Source: Salinicola salarius (GTDB lineage: Bacteria > Pseudomonadota > Gammaproteobacteria > Pseudomonadales > Halomonadaceae). From it: a DNA stretch of 64,000 bases. Made by a program: the position numbers and the translations under genes. Each line of letters starts with the position of its first letter. The first letter of the stretch is position 1. The stretch is taken from the NCBI RefSeq assembly GCF_003206135.1, contig NZ_PZJT01000009.1, forward strand, positions 177,882 to 241,881. Direction: 5' to 3'. The notes below the pieces were generated by a model. That model ran no database searches. It had not been told where the DNA came from and was given only the letters and a program-made list of their open reading frames with translations. This document shows positions 54,026 through 63,262 of the stretch, one piece after another.

Positions 54026-54664
54026 TTATACGGAGGCCCGCCCGGGCCGCTTGATCAGCTGGCGGAATTTCGGCAGCTGCCGGGCGATGGGCGGCAGGCG
54101 CAAGATCATCAGCAGGGCGCCAACGGCGGCATAGAGGCTCCACTGCTCCAGGTCGGCACGGACCACCCAGAGAAAGTGCAGCAGGCCGAGCCCCAGCACC
54201 AGATAGACGACCTTGTGCAGCGTCTTCCAGCGCTTGCCCAGCTTGCGCATGGACCCCTTGTTGGAGGTCACGCCCATCGCGATCAGCCCGACGAGAGCCA
54301 GCATGCCGACGATGATGTAGGGCCGGCGGACGATCTCGCTGCCGAGCCGGGAGAGGTCCAGCCCGAGGATGAAAACGGCGTAGCAGAACAGGTGCAGCAG
54401 GGCGTAGGTCAAGGTCCACAGGCCGAGCTGGCGGCGGATCAGGGTGAAGCCTTTCCAGCGCGTCAGCTTGGTCAGCGGGGTCAGGCTGAGGGTGGAAAAC
54501 AGCATCCACAGTATGCCCTGGCCGATGTTGAGCAGCAGGTAGCGACCGGGTTCCGGGCCGGCGGCGTTGATGGCGACCTGCGAGCTCCACCAGGCCAGCG
54601 GCACCAGCGCGGCGATGAACACCGCGATGCGCCAGAGCGTCAGCGTGTAGCGGGGCGTCGGCAT
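54026..54664 (-). CDS. msrQ: Methionine-sulfoxide reductase heme-binding subunit MsrQ
   Basis: 212-residue YedZ-type integral membrane b-heme protein with six helices; heme His are likely in ALLHLFCYAVF and in RWKTLHKVVYL. It passes quinol electrons to MsrP in the periplasm to repair oxidised methionines. Its ATG overlaps the msrP stop (TGATG), as is usual for the msrPQ pair. Confidence 0.95.
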   Translation of the reverse strand: MPTPRYTLTLWRIAVFIAALVPLAWWSSQVAINAAGPEPGRYLLLNIGQGILWMLFSTLSLTPLTKLTRWKGFTLIRRQLGLWTLTYALLHLFCYAVFILGLDLSRLGSEIVRRPYIIVGMLALVGLIAMGVTSNKGSMRKLGKRWKTLHKVVYLVLGLGLLHFLWVVRADLEQWSLYAAVGALLMILRLPPIARQLPKFRQLIKRPGRASV

Positions 54665-55695
54665 CAGAAGTGCTTCCTCAGATCCATGCCCTGATAGAGG
54701 CTCGCGACCTCCTCGGCGTAGCCATTGAACATCCGCGTATCGATGATGTTGGGGTTGAACAGACTGTTGGGCAGCCGGCGCTCGGTGGCCTGGCTCCAGC
54801 GCGGGTGGTCGACCTCGGGATTGACGTTGGCGTAGAAGCCGTACTCGTCCGGGGCGATCGCCTGCCAGGAGTTGACCGGCTGCTCCTCGACCAGCGAAAT
54901 GCGCACGATCGACTTGATGCTCTTGAAACCGTACTTCCACGGCACGACCAGGCGGAAGGGGGCACCATTCTGGTTGGGCAGTTCGCGCCCGTACATGCCG
55001 AGCCCGAGAATCGCCAGCGGATGCATCGCCTCGTCCATGCGCAGGCCTTCGGTGTAGGGCCAGTCGATCAGCGCGAACGAGGAGTCCTGCCCCGGCATCT
55101 GTTCCGGTGCGACCAGTGTCTCGAAGCGTACATACTTGGCCTTCGACGTGGGCTCGGCGCGTTTGATGACGTCACCCAGCGGAATCCCCAGCCACGGGAT
55201 CACCATCGACCAGGCCTCGACGCAGCGCAGCCGGTAGATGCGCTCCTGCAGGCGGGAAGGCTTGGCCAGGTCCTCGAGATCGAAGCGCCCGCCGTTATTG
55301 ACTTCGCCGTCGATCACCACGCTCCAGGGTTGCGTCTCGAGCGAGTCGGCGTTGCGCGCAGGATCGCCCTTGCCGGTGCCGAATTCGTAGAAATTGTTGT
55401 AGTGGGTGGCGTCGTCGAAGGGTGTGAGCTTGTCCATCTGACGATCGGCAGGAACCACGCTGTTCCACTCGGCATCTTTGAGCTTGGAGTCGAACCAGCC
55501 TGGCGGATTGCCGGCCGGTACGTCCTGATAGTCGGAGGCGGCGGCCTGGGCTCGCCCGGCCAGCGCCAGACTAATGCTCAGGCCCGCTCCGACGCCCGCC
55601 AGACCACCCATGAAGCGGCGACGCGAGAGATAGATCGATTCCGGGGTGACGTCCGATTCGCGCAGGTCGCTGGGTTTGGCAATCTTGATCAACAT
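54664..55695 (-). CDS. msrP: Periplasmic methionine-sulfoxide reductase, catalytic subunit MsrP
   Basis: 343-residue molybdopterin enzyme (YedY). A Tat signal peptide is present ([13 protein letters not shown]). The Mo-ligating Cys lies in [26 protein letters not shown] and [19 protein letters not shown] are typical of the family. It reduces both R- and S-methionine sulfoxides in periplasmic proteins. Confidence 0.96.
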   Translation of the reverse strand: MLIKIAKPSDLRESDVTPESIYLSRRRFMGGLAGVGAGLSISLALAGRAQAAASDYQDVPAGNPPGWFDSKLKDAEWNSVVPADRQMDKLTPFDDATHYNNFYEFGTGKGDPARNADSLETQPWSVVIDGEVNNGGRFDLEDLAKPSRLQERIYRLRCVEAWSMVIPWLGIPLGDVIKRAEPTSKAKYVRFETLVAPEQMPGQDSSFALIDWPYTEGLRMDEAMHPLAILGLGMYGRELPNQNGAPFRLVVPWKYGFKSIKSIVRISLVEEQPVNSWQAIAPDEYGFYANVNPEVDHPRWSQATERRLPNSLFNPNIIDTRMFNGYAEEVASLYQGMDLRKHF

Positions 55696-55849
55696 GATGA
55701 GTCTCCAACCGCCGATGATGGCATAGGGTGGATACGCGGACGGTGCGCGCCTGGATGCGTGTATCGAGGCTCCGGCGTACGCCGTGACACCGCATGACGT
55801 TCAGTTTAGGTGATCCATGCCCCGTCCTGCCGGAAAACGCCGGTCGCGT

Positions 55850-57229
55850 TCAGATCACGCCCAGCCAGCGCCACCAGATGAAATCGAGCGGCCACAGCAG
55901 CACGATGGTGATCAGCGCCAGCGGCAGCGTGATGCGCATGGCCTGACGGATGCTGACGCCGGAGGTGAGCAGGCCGATGATCAGCGGCGGCGACTGATAG
56001 GGGAACACCACGGTCGAGAATCCGATCACCTGAGACATCACCACGGCGGATGGCGACCAGCCGGTGACATCGGCCAGTTGCGGCGCCAGCGGTGTCATCA
56101 CCGCGGGAACACCGGGCAGCGTGACCAGCATGCCCAGGATCGTGGCGATCACCGAGAGCCAGGCGAAGTTGCCGACGGTCGATTCCGGCGATAGCGGCAG
56201 CACGTCGAGAAGCTGGCCGGCGATCGCCTCGCCCAGCCCGCTATCGTGCGCCAGCGCACCCAGGCTGACGATCCCGGCGACATAGATGAACGGTTCGAGG
56301 TTCATCTGCTGCAATGGCCTGGCCGGCAGCAGGCCGCTGCCCGGGAACAGGCAGACCAGCCCCACCAGCATGCCGATCCAGGCCGGCGAGATGCCGTGCC
56401 AGGCATCGGTCATCCACATCACCACGGCGAAGGCCAGCAGCACGCTCATCAGTCTGCCGCCGCGGTCGAGCCCGGACGACGTCTCGGCCGTGAAAGGGGA
56501 TGGCGCCGCGGCGCGGAACTGCCACAGGATCAAGCCCATGATCAGCCCCCACTTGAGCAGCCCCAGAACCGGGAAATGCAGCAGCAGATATTCGCCGTAG
56601 CTGGGCGAGAAGCCGAGCACCGCTTCGCTGGCACCCATCAGCACATTGTTGGGGACATTGGCGGGCAGAATGGTGAAGGTGGGCAGAAAGCTCGACATGA
56701 TGCCGCTGAGCAGGACGCCGGCTCGGCCAGGATTGCCGGGCTCGTAGCCGAACCGTTCGACCAGGGTCAGAAGAATCGGCACCAGCAGCACGATCCGGCC
56801 CATCGCCGACGGCATGACGAAGGAGGCGATCAGCCCCAGCAGGCCCACGCCGACAACCGCCTGTGGATAACCTGACGCGAGATGAGGTCCTATCCGGGCG
56901 GCGACGCGTTCGCCCAGGCCGGTGTGATTGATCGCGGCGCCGATCACCATGCCCGAGAATACCAGCCAGGTCGCGGCCGACTCGAAACCGGCGAACGCCG
57001 TTGAGGCCGGCGCGACCTCCGCCACGGTGCAGAGGGTGAAGAAGATCAGCGCCGTCAGCCACTGCGGCAGCCAGCCGGTGGCCCACAGACCGATGCACAG
57101 CACCACGACGATGCCGGCCTGCAGCACCGAGCCGTCGGCGCTGCCCAGCAACAGCCAGCCGAGCGCGCCCAGCAGAGCCAGCAGTGATATTCCCTGACGC
57201 CAGGGCAGAACGGTAATCGAAGAGGACAT
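55850..57229 (-). CDS. SLC13-family anion permease
   Basis: 459-residue membrane transporter with about twelve helices and the SLC13/DASS repeat features (ATWLVFSGMVIGAAINHTGLG; TLPGVPAVMTPLAPQLADVTG; FPYQSPPLIIGL). It is expected to carry a di- or tricarboxylate or sulfate with sodium. The substrate is unknown. The ATG at 57229 is used; the frame continues one codon further as GTG. Confidence 0.87.
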   Translation of the reverse strand: MSSSITVLPWRQGISLLALLGALGWLLLGSADGSVLQAGIVVVLCIGLWATGWLPQWLTALIFFTLCTVAEVAPASTAFAGFESAATWLVFSGMVIGAAINHTGLGERVAARIGPHLASGYPQAVVGVGLLGLIASFVMPSAMGRIVLLVPILLTLVERFGYEPGNPGRAGVLLSGIMSSFLPTFTILPANVPNNVLMGASEAVLGFSPSYGEYLLLHFPVLGLLKWGLIMGLILWQFRAAAPSPFTAETSSGLDRGGRLMSVLLAFAVVMWMTDAWHGISPAWIGMLVGLVCLFPGSGLLPARPLQQMNLEPFIYVAGIVSLGALAHDSGLGEAIAGQLLDVLPLSPESTVGNFAWLSVIATILGMLVTLPGVPAVMTPLAPQLADVTGWSPSAVVMSQVIGFSTVVFPYQSPPLIIGLLTSGVSIRQAMRITLPLALITIVLLWPLDFIWWRWLGVI

Positions 57230-57305
57230 CACGACAGATCCGAAGGCGAGCGAGGCGGCAGTATACCAGCGTGAAAAGCGACCATCGGTCGAATCGGGGG
57301 CTGGA

Positions 57306-58175
57306 TCAGCGCTGCAGACTCAGCTGCGTAATGGTGACCAGAATGATCGCCATGCCGAAAAGTTGCAGCGGGGCGAGAGTCTGTCCCAGCACGACGAATC
57401 CGAACAGCGAGGCCGTGACCGGCTCCACCATGGCGATCATGGAGGCCGCCGAGGGGGACGTCCGTCTCAGCCCGGGCAGATAGAGATAGAAGGAGATGCC
57501 TGCGCCGAACAGGCCGAGCAGCAGAAACCCGTAGGCGTCGCCGGTGAATGGCACTTGCTGCATCTGCCCGATGTCGACGAATGCGAACAGCAGCAGCGTC
57601 AGGGTCAGGAAGGCGATCGTCAGGACCGCTTGCGCCGGCCCCTGGGCTCTGGCGTAGCGAAAGCCGAAGATGAACAGGGCGTAGGACAAGCCGGACAACA
57701 GGCCGCAAGCGATACCCCAGACCGAAACCTGGCCCGTGCCGCTGCGCAGGATGTCGGTCAGCAGCACGATACCCACCATCACCGCCGTGATCGACGCCCA
57801 TTTGCCTAGCGTAGGCTTCTCCAGACCGCATGCGAACGACACCAGAAAGACGAACAGCGGCGCGGTGTACATCAGCGTGGCGGCGATCGCCACGTTGGCG
57901 TTCGAGATGCTCAGGAAATAGAAGGTGAAGTTGCCGGCCACACCAACGCCAGCCACGACCGACCAGGCGATGAGCCGCCAGTCGAATCGCAGGTTGCGCA
58001 ACGGATGGAGGACGAACCAGGCCAGCATGCAGACCAGGCCGATCGCGCCGCGGTAGAACGAGATGACGTAAGGGTCCCAGCCCTCGTCCATCAGCAGGCT
58101 CGCAAGGCCACCCGACAGGCCCCAGAACATGGCTGCAAGCGTGATGTAGACGGTGCCCTTCACCGAACTCGACAT
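57306..58175 (-). CDS. EamA/DMT-family transporter
   Basis: 289-residue ten-helix permease with two EamA repeats (MFWGLSGGLASLL ... LMYTAPLFVFLV; LPGLRRTSPSAASMIAMVEPVTASLFGFVVLGQ). Such carriers export amino acids, metabolites or drugs, and some import carboxylates. GGAGG precedes the ATG at 58175. It diverges from the isomerase pseudogene. Confidence 0.9.
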   Translation of the reverse strand: MSSSVKGTVYITLAAMFWGLSGGLASLLMDEGWDPYVISFYRGAIGLVCMLAWFVLHPLRNLRFDWRLIAWSVVAGVGVAGNFTFYFLSISNANVAIAATLMYTAPLFVFLVSFACGLEKPTLGKWASITAVMVGIVLLTDILRSGTGQVSVWGIACGLLSGLSYALFIFGFRYARAQGPAQAVLTIAFLTLTLLLFAFVDIGQMQQVPFTGDAYGFLLLGLFGAGISFYLYLPGLRRTSPSAASMIAMVEPVTASLFGFVVLGQTLAPLQLFGMAIILVTITQLSLQR

Positions 58176-58366
58176 GGTTTGATGCCCTCCTTGGCAGATG
58201 TTGTCTGTCGCCAGCGCTCCGGATTGTGCCGGCTCGGGCGCGCGACCCCGCCGTCAGCGTAGATGAGGAATCGGATTCGCGAACCTGTGGCGTCGTGACG
58301 GTTTCCTTCTAGGCTGAACATCCAGACGGGCCAGATTGGTGGCTCCTGCCAGCTAGGAGAGAACGC

Positions 58367-59208
58367 GTGAAGCAAGTGACGACAACCGCGATGGCGACGC
58401 TCTGTCTGAGCGGAGAATTGACGAACAAGCTGGAGGCGATCGCGCGGGCCGGATTCGACGGCGTGGAGGTTTTCGCCGATGACCTGCAGTCGAGCGGTCT
58501 GGCGCCGCGAACCGTGGGGGAGCGTTGTCGGGAACTTGGGCTAACGGTCGTCGCGCTACAGCCGTTCCGCGATGCCGAGGCGCTGCCGCCGGCATTGCAT
58601 CGTCAGATGCTGGGCATCGTCAGATGCTGGAGGAGGCCAGGCGCCAACTCGACACGCTGGCCGATCTCGGCGGTGATTTCCTGCTCGCCTGCAGCAATAC
58701 CCGCGAAGAAACCGAGAACGACCGGGGCCGAGCCGCCGACAGCCTGCGCGACCTGGCCGAACTGGCGACCGAACGGGAGATGCGCGTGGGTTTCGAGGCG
58801 CTGGCCTGGGGGCGGCATGTCTTCGACTATCGCGAGGCGTGGCGGGTCGTGCAGCAGGCCGATCATCCGGCGCTTTCCCTCGTGCTGGACAGCTACCACG
58901 TTCTGGCTCGCGAGCTCGAACTGGAAACCCTCGCCTCGATCCCCGGCGACAGGATCGGCCTGGTGCAGCTGGCCGACTCTCCGTGGCCACGCGGGCAGGA
59001 TCTGCAAGCGCTGAGCCGACATCGACGGGCGTTTCCCGGCGACGGCGAATTACCCATCGAGCGCTTCATGGAGGCATTGGGCAGGACAGGGTATGCCGGG
59101 CCGCTGTCGCTGGAAATCTTCAGCGATGCGCTGACGGTCATGCCGACGGGAATGGCGGCGCTCCAGGGCAAGCACGCGCTAGATTCGCTACTGGCTTCGC
59201 AGCCGTAA
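58367..59208 (+). pseudogene. Sugar-phosphate isomerase/epimerase broken by a 17-bp duplication
   Basis: TIM-barrel protein of the xylose-isomerase-like/AP-endonuclease-2 family (as in 3-dehydroshikimate dehydratases and sugar epimerases). The first frame (GTG 58367, AGGAG upstream) gives FDGVEVFADDLQ and runs to LPPALHRQML. Coding then continues in another frame from LEEARRQLDTLADLGGDFLL to the end (LVLDSYHVLAREL, LSLEIFSDAL). The break is an exact 17-bp tandem duplication at 58597-58613/58614-58630. Removing one copy restores a single ~274-residue frame. Confidence 0.85.
58597..58630. repeat. 17-bp tandem duplication causing a frameshift
   Basis: GCATCGTCAGATGCTGG occurs twice in direct succession. 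Each copy contains a hairpin (GCATC...GATGC), which favours slippage. Because 17 is not a multiple of three, it disrupts the isomerase gene. Confidence 0.93.
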
Positions 59209-59225
59209 CAACGCCTCGTGCGGTG

Positions 59226-60209
59226 TTATATCAGCCACATATGGCTCAGCCAGATTCCCAATGCCAAGGTCAGCGCCGACAGCACCGTCGCCATCACCAT
59301 CGCCGCCGTGCCCAGCTCGCCGAACCCGTAGCGCTGACCCAGCAGCGGATACATCGAGAGCATCGGCGCGCAGGCAAAGATGATGGCCGCGGTGGCGAAT
59401 ACCGGATCGAGCCCCGGGATCAGCAGTACCATCAGCAGTATGCAGAGCGGGTGCAGGGAGAGCTTGGCGAGCGCGATCCGAGTCACGCGCTTGACCATGC
59501 CGCGCACGCGCAGGCCGCACAGCGTGCCACCGATGACGAACAGCGCCACCGGCGAGGACGAGGCGGCGAGCATCTCGAGCACCCGGGCAATCGGGGCCGG
59601 CGGATGCAGGTTCAGCGCGGCGAGCAGCGTGCCCACGGCGATGGCGATGATCAATGGGTGGCGCAGAATGCGTACGGCCACCGGTTTCACCGTCTCCCAT
59701 ACGCCTCCCTTGGCCTGGCGGCCGAGTTCGGCGAGTACCAGCGCCGTGGGAATCACCAGCAGGTTCTCGATCAGCATGTTGAGCGCCAGGGCGATGCCCG
59801 CCGTGGGGCCCACCACCAGCACCGCCACCGGATAGCCGATGAAGCCGCTGTTGGAGGCCGACGTGCCCAGGGCGTACATTGCCCGGCGTTCCAGCGGTGC
59901 GTTACCGCGCAGCGTTACCATGCCGAAGGTGATGGCGAAGGCGAGCCCGGAACCCAGTCCGTAGACCAGCAGGTAGGGCACGTTGAAGACCTCGCCCAAC
60001 GGGCGCTGGAGCAGTGCCTGGATCACCAGAGCGGGCAGGGCGATGTTGATCACATAACGGCCCATGCCCTGGATATGGGCCTTGTCGACGATGCGCTTGA
60101 GCACCGCGAGATAACCGATGCCCAGCAGGATGAAGATGGGAACGATGGCGCCGAAGATGGTGTTCACGAAACGTTGACCGCTGCCAATTAGACTTATGCC
60201 TAATAGCAT
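59226..60209 (-). CDS. AEC-family (auxin-efflux-type) transporter
   Basis: 327-residue membrane carrier with about ten helices in two halves. The N-terminal part is typical (IFGAIVPIFILLGIGYLAVLKR), and SASNSGFIGYPVAVLVVGP holds the crossover motif. Bacterial AEC proteins carry malonate, malate or other small acids. The start is uncertain: ATG 60209 is used, while GTG 60167 would fit family length better but lacks a ribosome site. Confidence 0.88.
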   Translation of the reverse strand: MLLGISLIGSGQRFVNTIFGAIVPIFILLGIGYLAVLKRIVDKAHIQGMGRYVINIALPALVIQALLQRPLGEVFNVPYLLVYGLGSGLAFAITFGMVTLRGNAPLERRAMYALGTSASNSGFIGYPVAVLVVGPTAGIALALNMLIENLLVIPTALVLAELGRQAKGGVWETVKPVAVRILRHPLIIAIAVGTLLAALNLHPPAPIARVLEMLAASSSPVALFVIGGTLCGLRVRGMVKRVTRIALAKLSLHPLCILLMVLLIPGLDPVFATAAIIFACAPMLSMYPLLGQRYGFGELGTAAMVMATVLSALTLALGIWLSHMWLI

Positions 60210-60362
60210 GAGCCCGAGACGGGTCACCGGCAAGTGGATTCACTCGAGCGGTACCCGTCGTTCCTGGTCAGATGACGCTGCGTTCAGCGTTGCCAGCCGA
60301 TGACCTCCAGCGCTCGCTGGCGGTGCGCCTCCGTGATCTGGCCGACTGCCCGTCGCGAGCTT

Positions 60363-61148
60363 TCAGTTGACCTGCTGGGCTATCAGTTTCGCCTTCTCGC
60401 GAAGCAGGGGCAGGAAGTCTTTCGTTAATGTCTGCATGTCGATCCGCGCCGCGTTGGTGCTGATATTGATGGCGCCCAGTAACCCTCCATTGGCGTCGAA
60501 GGCCGGGATTGCCAGAGAGCGGAGCCCCGAATCCAGCTCCTGATCCACAATACAGTAACCTTGCTCGCGAATCTCGACGAGGCGCGCCTCCAGCGTCGTC
60601 TTGTCGGTGATGCTGTGTTCGGTGTGCCGCGAGAGAGCGACCCGCTCGAGATAGGCAGTGCGTTCCGCATCAGGCAGCTGTGCCAGCAGGACGCGTCCCA
60701 TGGAGGTATAGGCTGCCGGAAGGCGGGTGCCGATCGACAGTGAAATGGACATCAAGCGGTGATGAGCCGCCGATCGCGCCACATAGGTGACATCGTCGCC
60801 ATCGAGTACGCCCATCGACGAAGACTCGCCGGTAACATCGGTGATGTCCTCGAGGTGTTGTTGAATGACGCTGCGATAACCGTTCGAGGAGAGAAAGGCG
60901 TAACCCAGTTGCAGAACCTTGGGCGCCAGTTCGAAAGAACGGTGCTGTTTACGCACGTAGCCCAACGCGTGCAGCGTCAGCAGAAATCGCCTTGCACGCG
61001 CACGATTCATCCCTGTCTTGGCAGCGACCTCGCTCAACGTCATCCGTGGTGACTGCTGATCGAAGGCGAGTATCACCTCGAGCCCGCTGGCGAGCGCAGT
61101 GACGAAGTCGCGATCATCAGGGTTGAGCATTTCTTCCTTGCTGGGCAT
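60363..61148 (-). CDS. IclR-family transcriptional regulator
   Basis: 261-residue regulator. The N-terminal winged HTH is MTLSEVAAKTGMNRARARRFLLTLHALGYV; the C-terminal effector domain has SSSMGVLDGDDVTYVARS, then CIVDQELDSGLRSLAIP. It is most like the PcaR/PobR group that controls aromatic or hydroaromatic acid catabolism. The AEC carrier and the broken dehydroshikimate-dehydratase-like gene next to it fit such a theme, but this is inference. Confidence 0.9.
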   Translation of the reverse strand: MPSKEEMLNPDDRDFVTALASGLEVILAFDQQSPRMTLSEVAAKTGMNRARARRFLLTLHALGYVRKQHRSFELAPKVLQLGYAFLSSNGYRSVIQQHLEDITDVTGESSSMGVLDGDDVTYVARSAAHHRLMSISLSIGTRLPAAYTSMGRVLLAQLPDAERTAYLERVALSRHTEHSITDKTTLEARLVEIREQGYCIVDQELDSGLRSLAIPAFDANGGLLGAINISTNAARIDMQTLTKDFLPLLREKAKLIAQQVN

Positions 61149-61444
61149 GACTGGAACATTCCTCGCTATCTATCGAATCGAATCCCACAAGCTTAAGGGG
61201 TAAAAGGAAAGTTCGAAAGCCGAACATCTGTTCTTAAGGCATGCGCAAATAAGCTTATACGGTCAAATTACTATCGCAGAGAGCTTTTGATTGTACACTT
61301 CATGGTAACGCTGGCTTGCCAATTGAGGATGACAGTTCTTGAGCTCAAGATATGGTAATGCAAAGTGTGACACTCTGGAGCGATTCAGAAACCGATATCG
61401 AACCATCTTGCGATCCACCCCTGACTATCCGGCAGGCCCGCCGC
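61149..61444. other. AT-rich spacer upstream of the IclR gene
   Basis: A 296-bp region with low GC and no coding frame of quality. It probably contains the iclR promoter and decayed mobile-element DNA. Confidence 0.5.
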
Positions 61445-61624
61445 TCAGAGATACCAAGCGAGTTCCTCAAATGTGAGACAGTCTCGCGCGTTACGGCGGG
61501 CGTCACCACTTTTTGAAACCAGTTCCTTCATAGCGGTCAGATCGAGCATCTGTTCAGCCAGTGACTTCTTGAGCTTCGCGTTCTTGTCCTCAAGGGGCTT
61601 TAGACGCTTCGCTTCCGATAACAT
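61445..61624 (-). pseudogene. IS3-family OrfA remnant
   Basis: 59 codons reading MLSEAKRLKPLEDKNAKLKK and then a Leu-rich helix to MKELVSK. This is the coiled-coil C-terminal part of IS3-group OrfA transposase proteins, normally preceded by an HTH that is missing here. The tail after LVSK is not OrfA-like, and no orfB remains. A relic of an older insertion next to the IS481-type element. Confidence 0.7.
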
Positions 61625-61717
61625 TATATTGTCTAACTTGGCTTTTCAGTAAGATTCCTTCCGACCTGCCGTGTTTGCGGCACAAGTTCGCACACTTCGC
61701 GCCTGCTTCATACTCGG

Positions 61718-62731
61718 CTAGGTGTGTGGTCCCGAAGAGTAATGGTCTAACCTACCAGCCATTATCGGAGGATGATCCATGGTTCAGATTCTTCACAAAC
61801 GCGCCACGATCACGCACGCCATCCGAGCAGAAATACAGCGATCGACAGATTCGGTCGCGACGTTGAGCCGGCGCTACGGCATCAATCCAAAAACTGTGCG
61901 CAAGTGGCGCAGTCGGGACAGCGTCGAGGATACTCGCATGGGCCCCAAGGCGGCTCGCTCCACGTCGCTGACACCCCTGGAGGAAGCCGCAGCCGTCACC
62001 TTCCGGCAGAAGACCCTGTTGCCTCTCGATGACTGCCTTCATGCGCTTCAGCGAGAGATCCCTTCGCTTACCCGATCAAGCCTGCACCGGCTTTATCAGC
62101 GACACGGGATCAGTCAGCTTCCCAAGACTGGCGACCAGAAGCGCGAGAAGAAGCTGTTCAAGCGTTACCCGATTGGCTACCTACACATTGATATCAGTGA
62201 AATCCGCACCGGTGAGGGCAAAGCCTACTTGTTCGTCGCCGTAGATCGAACCTCCAAGTTCGTTCATGCACAGCTATACCGGAAGATGACGAGGCAGATC
62301 GCTGCTGACTCCTCGAAGATACGCTGCAGGCCCTGCCTTACCGCGCCCATACGGTATTGACAGATAACGGGGTACAGTTCGCGAAGAAGGCCGGAACAGA
62401 AGCTTATAAGCCGCATATCTTCGATGTCGTCTGTTACCACCGCCACGGCATTGAGCATCGCCTGACAAAGCCCTTCCACCCCTGGACCAACGGACAGGTG
62501 GAACGGATGAACCGCACCATCAGGGAGGCAACGACCTGGGCGTTCCATTACACCTCGCTGGATCAGCTCCAGTCCCATCTGGATGATTATCTATGGGCCT
62601 ATAACAGTGCCCGGCCACTCAGGGCGCTCAAGGGCAAGACCCCGATAGGATTTATCCTTGAGCAATGGCAGAAAGAGCCCGAGAGATTTTATGACGACCC
62701 GAACCATTACTTAACGGGACCAAACACCTAG
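61718..62731 (+). mobile_element. IS481-type insertion sequence with 4-bp CTAG duplication
   Basis: Inverted ends GTGTGTGGTCCCG (from 61722) and the complement of GTGTTTGGTCCCG (to 62727) continue imperfectly inwards as ...AGTAATGG. CTAG flanks both ends (61718-61721, 62728-62731). The element is about 1.0 kb and holds one frameshifted transposase. The right CTAG supplies the TAG stop of the transposase frame. Confidence 0.85.
61779..62731 (+). pseudogene. IS481-type transposase, frameshifted
   Basis: DDE transposase in two frames. Part 1 (61779-62360) has an HTH (VATLSRRYGINPKTVRKWRSR) and the first Asp in YLHIDISEIRTG. Part 2 (to 62731) has the second Asp in VLTDNGVQFAKK and Glu in GQVERMNRTIREAT. 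The frames join at about 62308-62315, where inserting one base into GACTCCTCGAAG restores ADFLEDTLQALPYR. A single-base deletion is thus likely. Total about 317 residues. GGAGG precedes the ATG. Inactive unless rescued by frameshifting. Confidence 0.88.
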
Positions 62732-63262
62732 TCTTATTACAGTTTTCGACACCGTTTCCCTTTGCCCCCCCCTAATTACCGATTGATATCCTACATGTGT
62801 AGTGCGTAGGAATAGCACGCCATCCGGCAAGACTACCTGTTCTAGCTGCCTTTTCTCAGCTGCCGCCTTGCCATTTCGTATATTTCGCAAGGCAAGATGA
62901 AACGCGCCCACAGGTATGGTTTCTTACAAGAGCAAGCGGCATCGCCAGTCGGCGGAGTTCACCCGTTCGGTCTGCACTTACCGCGATGGCCAGTTGTTTC
63001 TGACCAAGCGCCGTAAACATTGGTCATCCGCCGGATCCGCGACCGTCCGACGACCCCACCACCAGTACCATTTTCAGGAACTTACCGGGCTGCTATTTAG
63101 TGAGCTGCTGGTGCGAGTTTTTGAGGTACTGCCGTCATCCCGTCAATGGTGGGCATTGGAGCATCGGCACCGGCCTGAAAAAGTTGTTTCTCAACCGGCC
63201 ACGGGGGACATTAGCAAACCCAGTCACACGGCGGCATATGCGAACTGCCTAGTCATATGATG
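62732..63262. other. Scar region between the IS and ETF-QO
   Basis: A 531-bp stretch with a poly-C run (62765-62773) and no confident gene. An open frame at 62916-63260 (+, 114 codons, basic N-terminus SYKSKRHRQSAEFTRSVC) has a poor ribosome site and no recognised family; it may be a relic of another insertion. Confidence 0.5.

Noticed and set aside
62916..63260. Confident gene call for the 114-codon ORF after the IS
   Set aside because: Weak ribosome site, no family, located in mobile-element debris; described as part of the scar only.
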